DNA from: Protopterus annectens
Taxonomy: Eukaryota > Chordata > Ceratodontiformes > Protopteridae
Length of the DNA stretch: 64,000 nucleotides
Reading direction: 5' to 3'
NCBI RefSeq assembly: GCF_019279795.1
Contig: NC_056750.1
Span: 691,566,324 to 691,630,323, forward strand
The notes under the pieces are model-generated. The model was given only the letters and a program-made list of their open reading frames with translations, searched no databases and had not been told where the DNA came from. Shown in pieces: positions 49,026-62,791 of this stretch. The position numbers and the translations under genes were made by a program. Position 1 is the first letter of the stretch. Each line of letters begins with the position of its first letter.

Positions 49026-50712
49026 ACAACAGTAAATGTATGAGGTTATCACAGCAACATGTCAATAATGGCCCTGTGTTTGTGCCTTCAGCCACAACTC
49101 TGTCCACCTTTGTGCATATGTCATGCAGTAAGAGGTGCATATGTTCTGTACACCATAACTTATTGACATCATATCTGATAAGCCAGTGAGATGTCAGACT
49201 GCTACACATGTTATGTATAGTAGGGGTTATATTTGAGGACATAACCTGGGCATTTTGTGGTTGTGTGTACAGTACTGCGGTTTGTGTACATATGGTGATT
49301 GTCAACAGTGTGTGTATTGTAAATATGTACCTTGGCCTGTGTACAGACTGTGGTAGATGTCATTGTTCTTGGTCCTGCTCTATCTGATGTTACATGCTGC
49401 TCCACTGTATGTTACATGTTTGTAGGTCCAAACACACACATGTCCCATACCACAGGCAGGCATTGGACCACACTGTGTAGTGGTCCAGTATATGTAGGGT
49501 TAGTGTGTGAGTGGCACATATGAGGATGGTGTTGATCAGATAGTCCATATACTGTAATATTACACTAGCTTGCCATATGTGGCTGTGGCTGTGTTCACAT
49601 CAGTTGTGGTTATGTACTTTCACACAGGTGTCTATTACTCTGTAATGTGACATGCCTGTAGAGCCTGTTATATATGCAGGTATATGTGTATTCCCCCATA
49701 AGAAATGTAGGCCAGTGTTGCATCAGTCTGCCTGTAGCCTGCACAGTGCTTTGTTACATGCCTAGCAGCTTAGTGTACTTACCAAGTGTGATGTTATGTC
49801 CAGATACTTGCCAGATGTAGTGTTGTCAGGCCACCGTAACAGTCATGTATGTCAGACAAAGCAGTGGGATGCTGTACAGATGTATAGCACTAACTAGTGG
49901 GCAGTATGTGGCCCTGGCATCTCTGTACCAGTGGTTATCATGTGTCAGGACAGACAGGGGTGTGTAAATGCATAACATATGGGGGCAAATGTATACCAGT
50001 ATTTAGTATACCCATTTACATGGCTAACATCCACATTGTCAGGCTTGGTCCACATGTCTTGCACTAAGGGGTTCTGTGTTTAACTCTGGAACAACCAGAG
50101 TGTGTCAGACTGTCCACATTTGTTGGCCATATCTCTGCTGTAGTCCACTGGATCATTACTCTGCTAGAAGTGGTACTGTACTATGATGTCCTTAGGATGT
50201 CTGTCAGTAGCCAATAACACACATGTTAAAAGCAGATGGAACCTCCCACACACAACATGTCTGTGAAGACAACCCCTATTACAGTAGCAATAGTCTATAT
50301 ATAAACCTGGAATATATACCTGTCATCCCCTTGCACTAAGAGGTTGGGACTATTGGGGCTGAGGTAGGGGGTCCACACCATGTTCAGGACATATGGTGAA
50401 CATATATGTATATAAAATTATCCATATATCTGTATAGATATATACTCATATACATATCAACATACATAGATGGATATGTATATGTACATATGTATACATA
50501 TAAGCACTCAGATATATACCTATACACAGCAGTATATGTCTACACATATACAGATAGTGATACATATGCACATATACTTATGAATATCTACATATACATT
50601 GACAGTACTAGGTATATCGGAATAGATCAATATTAGATTGATTAGATAGCTACATATATATCTACATAAATAGGCATATCTGTACGCATAGAATGTACAT
50701 ACATATATAGCT

Positions 50713-50788
<76 letters not shown>

Positions 50789-51136
50789 ACATACAAAGAG
50801 ATGTATACATGGCCATATATATGTTGCGCAATACAGATGTGTATACAGACATATGTATGAATATACATGTGTATGTACATGTAGACATATAACAGCCTAT
50901 TATATGTATATATCCATATTCCTGTCATATGTAAACCTCATGGTTGTGTATACCCTCCCAGATGTATCTCACCGTATGTATCTGCTATGTGTACATTATG
51001 GTAAAATGACATATGTGATGCAACAGTCATATTAATAACAAGTACTACACAATTGTGGAAGTAAAGGCAATTGTTCAATACTAATCGATATGTGTATTGA
51101 CAGATATATTGGAAAAGCAACAGCTGTCTTCACAGT

Positions 51137-51340
51137 GGTCATGGTGTACTGGTTAAATGTTGTGACTATAGTGTACAGGGTCTTGGGTTTAAGATCTGCA
51201 AGGGCTGTTCATTTTGCTGCTGGGCGGAACAAGGGCTGCCAGATACAGAGTGGTTAAGGCGGTTTTGAGTAGAGTTAAGTGGGTTTTACACAGGTTTGCA
51301 CGAATCTAAGTGGTGCTAAGTTACAGGTAAATGTATGGGT
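51137..51340 (+). repeat. tRNA-headed SINE
   Basis: The A-box-like ATGGTGTACTGGTTAAA near 51,141 and B-box-like GGGTTTAAGATC near 51,185 are followed by GCTGCTGGGCGGAACAAGGG, as in the 30,984 copy. The tail has GTGGGTTTTACACAGG. It is more diverged in its head. Confidence 0.6.
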
Positions 51341-54190
51341 GCATACACAGTATAGGCTTCGCGTACCAGTGCGCAAATCAGTATAGCTGTTATATTGCAG
51401 CAATGTTGATACCTGGTAAGCATGGCTTAGCCCTGGTAACCAGTTTACACCACCCAGTCTGATAAAATAGCAAGGTAATGACATCTGTAATAAGTGTATG
51501 TAATGCCATGTACTATACATGCGCCTATGTGCTGTCATTACAGTAGCAAGGGGTGTAAGTGCCATGTGGGACACATATGTATATGAGGCCTGTACAGCAA
51601 TGTTATCTGTGTGAATGCGTTACATACAGTGGTAGTAGCCCAGGGTACATGCTGTCACACTGTCATGTAGCGTAACATGGCTGTACTACAGTTGACAGTG
51701 CTTAACCAGGCAAGAGTAGAGTGCTAAATGTAGTACTGACAACAGGCATACCTGCAGGCATAGCTGGACTCTCAGGCCTCCCTGTTGTATCCCTGGTCTG
51801 TGAGTTGTGTCACAGTATATAACCCCTACTGGGTAATGATCCGACATGTGGAATGTAACTGGAGACTACCGTCTGTACAGCACATGTTAGTGAGGGCTTC
51901 TGACATGTAGTTATGGCATACATATTGTTTTCAAATGTCTTATCTACCAACACATTCATCCTACTGCATAGCTACTTGCCAAGTTGATGACTGTCAGTCC
52001 CTGTACAGATGTGCAGATGGTAGGTATCCAGCTGGGATATGTACAGGCAACCTAAGCTTGATTGACACTGACATGTCTGCCCAACTGTGTAAGAACTGGC
52101 ACATATAGAAGATAACACTGTGTACACACCACATACCACAGTTACCTCCACTACACTACCACAGTCAACAGAACATGCTTGGGTACAGGTCTCCATCAAA
52201 GACAATAACCATGTATTGTAATGTATGCTGCATACATGTCAACTTGATCACCTCAGTGGCCGTGTGCAGGAGGCACCTGGAGGATTGGCTGATGCATGTC
52301 CTCTCACTCTGAGGGCCACCACAGTAGTGTCTGTCAATAGACTGCCTGCTGCCACATGGCAGGTGGCAGGATACCACTGTACACACAACCCCTACACAAC
52401 CCATCTCTCCTTGTACAATAGCTAGGTACACAGCTATGACCACCTGCAACGATGCACCCCAGTACTGACACATGTGTATGTGTGCATGTCTGAGTATAGC
52501 AGTGTCTGTGTGTTAGCACACCTGTACTTGGGAATTCCATGAGGGCCTTCACAACCACTGCAACACCCCTTGCCGTAGTCAGTTGTGGCTGCTGCTGTAT
52601 GGGACATTACATGTACCCTGTTAAGCTCCACTCCATACTGGCTACATGAGCCTTGCAGTACCAGAACAACAGAGTTGTACAAATGGGTTGATAGGCATGG
52701 GATACCCATTGGATTCTGGCAAGTGTGTGTATGTGTGCATGTCCGTATATCTGTAAAGTACAGCATTCTGAGGCCACATACACCTATTACAATATCCATT
52801 GCCATACAGTAGTACAGATAGTGTTGTTGCTGCCCATAGGTGAGGCATGACAATGCAACACCCTATGATGTGTGCAGCATGTGCACTAGATGCATATCCC
52901 TGTAGTACCACTGTTGGGATATACAATGGGTTGTATCACAATTGTGGCCAATGTGTGATGGTGGGTATGTCAGATTGTCATCATGGGTTTCAGGGAGTAC
53001 AATATCCACTGGGGGATGTGGGTGCTGTGTACACTGTCATTACACCAAGGTAGATCCGGTATATATCCCACGTACCTTGTTATGGTTACCACTGTCATCA
53101 TCAACCATACAGGTAACTGATACCACAATTTAGGCCACATATATGTGATGTGTGCAGCCTACCTGTAATACATTGGATACACAGTCAAGTTAGTTAGCAG
53201 CAATAGGCCCAGGTCTCTTGGGCGTGTGTCTGGCTATGTGTTTGTTAATGTGTATATGAAGTTATGTCACACTATGTATCATCCATATACACCCATTACA
53301 TCCCCCATTAGCATACTGTACATGTCTGGGGATGTTCTGCATGTAACATGTAACCTTGAACACACCTCACCCTAAATGCTGTGTGCAATGAAAGCCACAC
53401 GCTTCAGTATCACTACATACCTAGGTAGGGGTCTAGTCCCAGTGCTGCCAAGTAAAAGTGTGCATGTATGTAGATGGGTCTACATCAGGTTGCAGATTAT
53501 ACACATACCAGCAGGTCACCTGCCCATGTGGCACAGGAAATAACTGTTATACAAACCTGTGACGTGTTCAACTGTATCCCAGATATGTCACAACCATGTT
53601 GTCACCACAGTGCCATACCCCATGGTGGAATAAATGGATAACATTATAGAGACCACAATCAACCAATGTTACCAACAGCTATAATGCATCATTGCTGGAT
53701 GGCTACACTACCTGACATATATGCATTACACTTTACTCCTAACAACATGTTACACTGCAGTACTGTGGTACACTGTAGTACAGTCACCATGTGCATCAGA
53801 ATCATATTAGCCTGTCCCCTGCATCAATGGTATGGATGACAGGGATGTGGCACAGGTATCATCATATGCACAGGGTGTGTTGTTGGTTTGCCAGAGGTCA
53901 AATGTGGGCCATAGATTTGACACCATGTGTGTGGGTGAGGGGTGTAATGAGGTGAATTGGGCATGTTGATGTGGTGTGTGTAGGTATGGGGTTACCCTAG
54001 GTGTGTTTGTATAGTGTGTGGGTATGCATGCACACAGTTCTGCCATGTGGCTGCCCTACACAGGTGTTCATGGACAGTTGCAGACCATACCTGGCAGGGT
54101 ATGCAGTTCGCTGCCTCTGGCCACAAACACGTGGACTGTGCCTGTCAGGGGTACCATGGGCATGTCCAGGTACAGGTACAGGCCTTGATG
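51340..54190. other. Unassigned region before the second Myb/SANT gene
   Basis: No exon, RNA gene or recognised repeat family could be supported. The composition resembles the Harbinger cargo and short TG/CA-rich stretches are frequent. Confidence 0.4.
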
Positions 54191-54198
54191 TGCTACTC

Positions 54199-55074
54199 TC
54201 ACCTGATGATGATAAATGTCCACTGGAACCAGGTCCCTCCTGAGTCTGGCCAAGACCACGTGCTCGTGGCCTGATGTGGTGTGGTGTGGACAGTACCCCA
54301 CTGCAGTGCTGGGGCTGGTACTGCCACTACAGGAGCCCCTAGGTGTCCTAGCATGTCCATGTTGACTGTCAGCTGTTGGAGCTGCTGGCCTACATCCACG
54401 CGGCCGTCGCTGGACTCCCACCACATGTTCAAGCATGGACCACAGTTGATGAGGGCCATCATCTCACCAGACAGTCTATCCATAAACTCAGGTAATGCAT
54501 GGATGGCACCAGCCAGTTCATGGGAGTTGTCACTTGCAGATGTGAGAACAGCCCTCTACAGCTTCAGGCCCTGTCTTGTGTAACATTCCATATGTGCCTG
54601 CGCTGCCATGACAGCCAGCCTGAAACATGCACCTGCTGGTACCAGCTGTGTTGCATCTGCCAGGGGCATGAAGACCAGTGGCCCTACCACAAGCACCCTG
54701 GGACATCTGCCTATGTGGTGCCTTGATGGACATCCGGCTATGCCTGCTGTGGCCAGACACAGTAGGCATGGTTACCACACTTTCCTGTGCACTGCCACCA
54801 AACACCAGATATGCATCAGCTATGGCCACTGGTGATGGGGTATGTATAGGCACTGAAACTGCGTGTAGGGTTTGGGTGACTAAAAGGGGGATGTCAAGTG
54901 ATGGCACTGTTTGGCCCCTGACAACCCCACCTGTGCCTCAACAGTACTATCATCACCTTTGGTGTCTGTATAGACACCAACATCAGATTGCATGCAGGAG
55001 GGACCCTGAACCACCTCGCCACCTGTGAGAGAAAAAAATAAATGCACTTTAAGACCTGTACAGCATTGCATAAC

Positions 55075-55172
<98 letters not shown>

Positions 55173-58125
55173 ACTGTAATACTTACCTATCCATGACTTT
55201 ACAGACAGTCCCACATATATTTCCATGCATTCCCCATCCTGCATCACACTTGGTAACATACACTCATTGATACCACTCATTAACATATCATTCCTCTAAA
55301 TGCCTAGACAAGTGATCACAAGACCTGTTATGACATTACCTGCCTGACCTGTGTGTAGTGGTTTTAGATGGCCTCACTGCTGTCATTCAGTGTTCACCCT
55401 GTGTATGTCCGGACATCATGAGCATGCTCCTATATGTGTGGGCTACTATGTTCACTCCATAATATCATGCACTGGAGTGTCATGTGTATGTATTGCTCAG
55501 TACATGCCAGATATGCTGTTCAATCAGCCTATCATGTGACAACTGTAATATATGGCTACACTCCCTGATGTTGACTAGTAATTTCCCAATGCATCTGTAG
55601 TGCTGCATACGTGGGTTGTCAGTCACCTCTCTGCTGAATGCAATATTAAGGGTATACCTGGTGTCCACCTTCCCTCTCACTGCCTGTTCTATGCTACAAA
55701 CCTTATTATACTATCAGCTGTCCTGTGATTACATACATGACAAGTATTCCTGGTGTGTAATGTGGCAGTCCATGTCCATGCACTGCACAATCCCAAAGGG
55801 AGGTACTGCTGTATGAAAAAACCCACAATCACATGTGTGCATACATGGCCACCCGCTCAAACACACACACATGCACACATGCATCCTACATGCATGAACC
55901 TCCCTCCACTTCACCAGAGTGACCCTACAAACAAACAAACTACCCACCAGGATGCACACACACCCATACAGGTGAGGTTGCACAATGATAGTACACACAG
56001 TCCTCCTATTACCCATCTGTCGACATGCATAACATATGGTACACAACAGCATACAGTGCAGCTATAGTCAATCCATGCTAGCAACAGTATACATGTGTGT
56101 GATGCATGTGCTGTGTTACTAGGTGATGCCCCTTCCCCTGAATACCACTGCACCCATGTACACAATATTGCTGTGCACCTGTTCTGCACCCTGCCATGTA
56201 CTGCACACTTCACCTCACAGGTGTACAACCCATTGCTGAATGTGTAGTACTCTGTCAGTTATGTCAGCTTTAATGCTGACAGCCCCTATGTTTGTCAGCA
56301 ACACATACCTGGGATGATATGTGGACAGATGTAATTTGTGAATGGCTGATGTCTGATTTACAGCTCTCAACATCAGTGGACCATGTATGACCAATCCAAT
56401 ACTATTACTTTGACAACTATCAGAGCATACCATGGCTATGAGGGGTGTACACACCCTTATTGATATGATGCACCTTTTCTTGATCTGCCATGGGACCACA
56501 TCACAGCATGTCTTAACAGTACATGAGCCCGATATGTGACACATTTCCTGTACATTCACATGCAGTGTCTATGGAATGTATTAGGTGTGCTGATGCTGAC
56601 TGCAATGCATACACTCCGTGTGGGCATATGTGTGCACAGCCTTATCATGATGGTTTGTTGCACCTATTGTTATGTGTACTACAGCAGTCACTACTCTTGG
56701 CAGGGGTATACTAGTGTGGGCCATCTGCATTTCCCAGTGTATGTTCAGTCTGCCCTACACATGTCCCCCTAATCTGCATGATTGCAAGGTCTACTCATGT
56801 GCACATCCCTTGGTGTTCACACACTGCCATCACTATTGCTGTGGGGGTAGGGTTACATTTGCCACAGTTCCTGAACCTATGTGCAGATACAGCCATTCTT
56901 AGCATCCTTAGGATCCCTGCTGCAGTGCACTGGTGTGTCATGCTGACACCCCCCCACCTTCAGCCTTTTTGCAGATGCTTGACAAGCAAGGCCTACACAT
57001 GTGAGTCACTTTTCAGTGTCCCATACACTGAACACCACATGTTGCAGCCTAGTCCAAGCTGATAATGTGGACCACAGTAATACCTTATGCCATAGTGTAA
57101 CTCTGCAACAGTTGCCATTGTCCTACAGGTATATACACTGGTGTTGCACTGTATATGGGTGTTGTTCCAGACATGTCCCTTCTGTAGGCCATGTCTCGCA
57201 CCATTATGTTACTCCCTTTGCACACATTCCACAATGACAGGATGTTAGTTATCTTGCAGGGGTCTGACATACCCTTCCAATACCCCATCATGGTCACCAC
57301 TGTGATGCCGTGCATTTAACAGCAACAATATGTACACATGTACAGCATGCATTTTGGGTAGGTGTGTTAGATGTGTGCATGGAATATACCATAGCCATTA
57401 CATGCCCGGTGTATTGGCAAGCATCTACATAAACCATACTCACCAGCTACAGGCTGCTGCCTTGGTGGTATACCAGATGGACCTACATAAGAGGGTGAGA
57501 GATGCAAAGTCAGTGGCCACACCTGTGGCATTGCTACAGGGTGGGTGCAACATTACAATACATCAACAGTACATGTCCACAGTACTACCACATATGCACA
57601 TCTGTTTATCACTACTACGCAGCAACAAACTATATCTATGCTATGTCAGATATGCATGATCTACCTCTACAGATGCGGATGTATACACAACAGTGGTTTA
57701 CTGATGTGCCCTGTGGCCTTACCTGCACGCTCCTCGGCCAGTGTGTGGGTAGCACCAACCTCCACAAAGGTGTCCAGTGGTTGGTGGCTATGTGGACAGG
57801 CAGGTGACACGAGGCTAGCTAGGAGCTCCTCCACACCTGTCAGGGGGATGGATGGCATGGGCCCCCCTGTGGTGAGGTGATCCCCTCAGACTGCAGCAGC
57901 ACACTGACAGGCATTGTGAAGCAGGTCAGAACAATGATGCCGGACCTGCTCATAACTGCGGTTCTGCAGTCTGGCATCATTGACCTCATGGACTACATCA
58001 TTTCACAGGGTGGTCTGCTCTTGCTGATCATGGGCGGCCCAGCCAAACAAGACACTGTAGTGCTGTATGAGGTGGTTCACCACAAATGTCATTCTCAGCT
58101 GCTGAGTATGCCAGAAGCCTTCCAT
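54199..58125 (-). pseudogene. Second Myb/SANT-like partner gene, 2 exons, decayed
   Basis: Exon 1 runs from ATG 58,125 to 57,723 and ends at a strong donor, GCAG|GTAAGG. Exon 2 starts at 55,022 after the acceptor TCTCTCACAG and continues in the same phase. Exon 1 encodes a Myb/SANT-type helical domain: RMTFVVNHLIQHYSVLFGW, then NDVVHEVNDARLQNRSYEQV and RHHCSDL, the usual pattern of such DNA-binding domains. TGA at 58,015-58,013 stands where the family has Trp, and another TGA lies at 57,888-57,886. Exon 2 encodes an acidic, low-complexity region, then after frameshifts a helical part with HELAGAIHALPEFMDRLSGE (near 54,520-54,460). The stop is placed at 54,199 provisionally. It differs from the three-exon gene at 4.6 kb, and it may be the partner of another Harbinger family or of element B. 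Confidence 0.65.
55077..55171. repeat. (CA)n microsatellite
   Basis: About 95 bases of pure CA repeat inside the intron of the second Myb/SANT gene, just upstream of its exon 2 acceptor. Confidence 0.97.
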
Positions 58126-58640
58126 TGGACATCTTGCCTGAAAGACATAAAGATGGACACAGATGTGAGCAAGTCATGCAGCAAGATTACCACAGTTCTT
58201 AATACACATCACTGTCACCCCCCCACCATATCAGCGACAACAAACTGTACACACAACTCAATAGGTATGGTTACAGCATACCTACCAGTGGGGCAGATAT
58301 TGTATTGTACCACACTTTGTGCAATGTGTTTGTAGCCATGTTCCCTGTGTGGATACTGTCATTGCTGGCATGTTACAGACTATTTACCTGCATGCCATTG
58401 TCAGGGCCACAATGGTTCCATATATGCCTGTGGTATGCTTGCTATGTGGTTGCATATCTAACATTCAGTGTTATTGGGGTTATTTATGCATGCTGTTGGA
58501 CATGTTACTGGATTGTGTAGACTATTACTACTGACATACGTTCTATAACAGTGACACAACAGCATGTATATGTACTATTGGTGAGCAGAACCACCTCTCC
58601 AAACTCATCTGCCCATGTTACCAGACTTCCTCATCTACAG

Positions 58641-58880
58641 GTCCAGCAATACCTTCAGGTGGAACCAACTCAGGGGATGTTGTCCCCCCCAGGGGCACAC
58701 ACAGATGTGATATTGTCCCCCGAGATTAGGTCCAGGGTCTCTTCCATAACGGGCTTCACAGACACATGTGGGATGTGCTACATCACCTTGAGGCACCCAC
58801 TACACATTCACAGGGCCCACATGGTCCTCCTGCTCTGTCTCCAGGCCAGGTGCCTTCTGGACATGGACTGCTGTTGTGAG
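58641..58880 (+). pseudogene. Orphan Myb/SANT exon 3-like fragment
   Basis: After an acceptor-like CATCTACAG, the sequence encodes GPAIPSGGTNSGD, matching the Gly/Pro-rich part of the exons at 6.2 kb and 32.1 kb. The 3' flank to about 59,095 is also related to 6,510-6,720 (GTGTTTATCCACCACATGTG against GTGTTCACCCACCACATGTG). The coiled C-terminal segment is not readable. It points forward, towards a forward-oriented cargo module, unlike the arrangement in A and C. Confidence 0.5.
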
Positions 58881-59405
58881 TAGCAGTGGGTGGGAGGCTT
58901 GTTCCCATTCTGTCCATATTGGGGCCCATTGGTCATCCACATCACAGACCACACACACCCCATGTAGGGTGTTTATCCACCACATGTGTCACATACCACC
59001 CCTGTAGGCTGTCCTCTATATATACCAACCCTGACCACCTCCATAACTATACCTGCCATACTTCCCCATATTCCCATTCCATACTTCATAGACAATGGCA
59101 ATGTGGTCCCAACAGGGGGTTCACATGTGACATACCTGTCCATGCTGCACACACTGAAAGCTGTAGATATCTGTGTGTATTGTTATGTGTGCTGTTCCCT
59201 CACACATAGTATGCAGCACTGTGGTGATAATATAGGGGACATGTATTTATATACATATATGTCTGTGTGTGTGTTTGTATATATGTAGACATGTGCATAT
59301 AGGTATATATTTATATATGTGTAGATATATATGATGTTGTATATATGTGTTTATATATGTCTACACATGGGCATCTGTATATTTGTGGACATACATGTAT
59401 GTATA

Positions 59406-59409
<4 letters not shown>

Positions 59410-59471
<62 letters not shown>

Positions 59472-59475
59472 TATG

Positions 59476-59523
<48 letters not shown>

Positions 59524-59537
59524 TATACATACATGTA

Positions 59538-59609
<72 letters not shown>

Positions 59610-59627
59610 TACATGTAGGTATATGTG

Positions 59628-59705
<78 letters not shown>

Positions 59706-59706
59706 A
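59410..59706. repeat. AT microsatellite block with GT ends
   Basis: Four long AT runs are separated by short ACACACAC, ACATACATGTATGT and GTGTGT pieces. Apparent Tyr-Ile proteins on both strands are artefacts of the repeat. Confidence 0.96.
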
Positions 59707-59719
59707 AACATATGTATAC

Positions 59720-62001
59720 CTATATATGGGGTACATTCAGACATCAGGTCCATAATCTCACAACACCTTCCTGCACAGCTGCACTGTTCTGACTTGCTAC
59801 AACACAGACAGGTGCCACATATGGACACAGCCTGACATTAGAGGGTTATATGTAGGGCCAGATTGCAGGTACCCTATTACACACCTATGGCTTTCCTGCA
59901 TGCTACAATACAGGTTAACCTGAGTATCCTGCAAGAGGTGGGCTGTGGAACCCACGTGTCCATCATTATGGCTTTACTTCCACCACCAGCTATTGGCCAC
60001 AGTAATATACATGCTTTCCATTACACAACACACACTATGATGGCTTACATCTTATCAGTCAGTGCTGCTCTGCATGGGTAACGGGTATGACCCACTACCC
60101 ACAGGGACAGACTCTATTGTCCTTAGCAGTTGTTCAGATGAACATCATTACAACAACACCTGATGGCACATATAAATCATTCCACATCATCTATCTCATT
60201 ATTATGGACCAAGTACTGCAGTCATTTACACACATATATACTTCACATACCATTTGTGGGAATGATGTCTCTTCTGGATAATTTGCTGGATGTTTCTTTT
60301 TTTTAGGTTTTGCCTTTCAATCACTCTCTCTCTCTCTCGGTCTCCTTCCAGTAAATGTATTGGGCTGCTTTGAATAGATTGCAGCATGGATTTTGTAGGT
60401 GATGCACATGATCAGGTGATGTCCTCTGCACCAATCAGTGTCATCCACTTGCTACCTGCATGCTGTGTAGTACTTCCAATTATCACAGTCATGGCAACCA
60501 ACTACTATACATCCCTGCATCATGTGGGCGTGGTCCCTTTACCTTTCCTGTATGGTGGACATCCTTCATGTGTGTGGGCAGCAGTGTTACAGACAGAAGG
60601 TAGCAATGCCTCTTAATAGAGAGATTGCACACTCAGGCCAGCTACATATTTGTAGGGGGTTCCAGAACTGCAGACAGAGTGTAAGTAGTGGTGTTGTATG
60701 CATTGTATAGCAGCAGTGTTACAGGGTTTGTGTGTACATACTAGTTTAACTTGGAATGTAGTATGTCTGCATAGCTCTCAACTGTGGGCCTATCCACTTG
60801 ATGACCAGAGGTGTGCTATTATGTTTTGTCTGTCCACCACACAGGTCTTGTGTCAGATATATCACTGGCAGTGTGTGTGTTGAGTGCTATCAGTACATGG
60901 CTACATCCATGTCTGTTTCTAACTTCATATTCCTGACTAAGGGTATGTTGCAGGCTATCCTGTAACACCAGCGACTTGCTTAGTGTATGACAACAGTATT
61001 TCACATATGGGCCTGTGTTACAGCCTCTGTCCTCCAACTACATACCAGTCTTTGAACATATGACATGCTGTCAGGGGTTGTTATGTAGTGGCCTGTGAGT
61101 TTGTCATGCTGCCATTCCTGCCATCAGTCTACTGCTGTTGTGGCCCCGACACATATTGTGGGGTTGGGTCCAATATATATGTGTGGGCATCACCTACACA
61201 ATACATGTGTGCCCTTATGCACTCCAGAGGCCAGTGTATGTAACAGGGGTATATAGCCCTGTATTATTCAGTCTATGGGAGGGATGCACCATAACTAACC
61301 TAGGCTGTTACATGCGGGGGTATCAGGGGAAATCTGCCTTAAGGTATCTGGATGTACATTACCATACAATTCACCTTGGGTAAATGCAGGCCTACTGCTT
61401 CCTGCCATACAGACTGTTCTGTTTGTCAGTGTGTTTGTGATGGTGTTAGTTATGTCTTCTTAAGTAAAAGATACATCCCATTGTGTCAACTGAGGTCTTT
61501 ACCCCATAGGGATTGTGTACAGAGTGTAGTTAGAGAATGCCAGACTATACATCTGCATTACTTACTGTTTATTGAGTGTTATCCTGTGGATCAGTCTGTC
61601 TTTACTATTGTACTATTTGGAGGCCTCGGCCTGGACAGCAACATATGTCAACCTATCCAGACTACTGTATTAATATAACTGTTTCACATTTGCATTACTT
61701 TGTTTATATGTATGTCAGAGTCTAAACAGCTATATGACATGGCATATACAACTGTAATAGTACACATATAAAGCTTTCCCATGTATACAAATCTGTGTGT
61801 GGTGTTATATCCTTTGATCTCTCTCTGGGTATATGTTGCAGGCAAAAATTGTAATTTGTATGGGTGGCTCATACAGTGTCCAGTTGGTCAGGTGGCAACT
61901 ATAGGCATAGTGGCAGTTCCGTATTGTGTGCACCTTCTACATATTTATCATCCTATACATATCTCTGTGTGTGTGTATGTGTAGTTGCATATATATCTAC
62001 A

Positions 62002-62067
<66 letters not shown>

Positions 62068-62458
62068 CATATATGTGTCTGTGTATATGTATCTTAGGAA
62101 TGTTGATTACTTCCACATTGTACATTCCCTATGGTAGCCAGACTGTACTGCATGATATGTTACTGATACCAGCCTGACATCATACAGGTGGGATGGTGTA
62201 CTGTTAACATCTTGTGCCCATGTTGTGTCAGGTTCTGGTTATGGGATTTGCAACAGAGGGTATTGTATTGTAGGGCAGACAAGTTTGGCTGTGGGGAGGG
62301 AATATCTATATGTACAAGATGTATGTTGTTTGGGCCCCCTCACCCCCATTAACGGTGCATGTGGACATATATGTTTAGTTATGTTCTCTTTTATATCTAT
62401 CGATATATGTCTGTATATACCTATAAAGATATATATTTATGCTTACATATATTTATTG

Positions 62459-62493
<35 letters not shown>

Positions 62494-62544
62494 TTTAGAT
62501 GCAGACATATATATCTATAGATGTATGCATATGTATGTATATAT

Positions 62545-62633
<89 letters not shown>

Positions 62634-62790
62634 ATGTATATAGCTTATATATATATATATATATACATATATACAGATATGTTATATGTATTTAGATATA
62701 AATATATATGCACACACACATTCATCTACACATTTAAATACATTTTCTGTACTGTTAAATGACTATGATGGATGATATGTTTATGTATAT
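59720..62790 (+). repeat. Harbinger cargo segments, forward
   Basis: The stretch 59,720-60,950 is related to 9,540-8,000 read in reverse, and 61,110-62,790 to 29,475-30,983. Together they show part of a fourth cargo copy. AT repeats at 62,018-62,064, 62,462-62,488, 62,550-62,628 and 62,649-62,665 are partly at the same places as in element A. No exon is supported. Confidence 0.6.
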
Positions 62791-62791
62791 C

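Larger units (their letters stand above)
44915..51120 (+). repeat. Harbinger cargo region of element B
   Basis: It is collinear with 24,950-29,470 over most of its length (see anchors given there). Differences include more copies of the 240-bp unit, a foldback insertion at 48,844 and different sequence after about 50,570. I found no reading frame conserved between the two copies. An AT repeat at 50,723-50,770 runs into a GT repeat at 50,771-50,788. Confidence 0.6.
34880..51340 (+). mobile_element. Giant PIF/Harbinger element B (right end uncertain)
   Basis: It begins GATTCAGCAAGCCCTGCA at 34,880 and is similar to element A through the terminus, TATA-like box, transposase (36,077-37,249) and minisatellite (to 38,430). 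Cargo like that of A resumes at 44,915 and is recognisable to about 50,570, with a tRNA-headed SINE at 51,137. A CR1 LINE (about 40,440-44,636) and extra sequence at 38,430-40,440 interrupt it. The second terminus was not found, so the element may run further, perhaps including the Myb/SANT gene at 54.2-58.1 kb. Confidence 0.55.

Noticed and set aside
55025..55270. Thr-His repeat protein
   Set aside because: It is a translation of the CA microsatellite in the intron of the second Myb/SANT gene.
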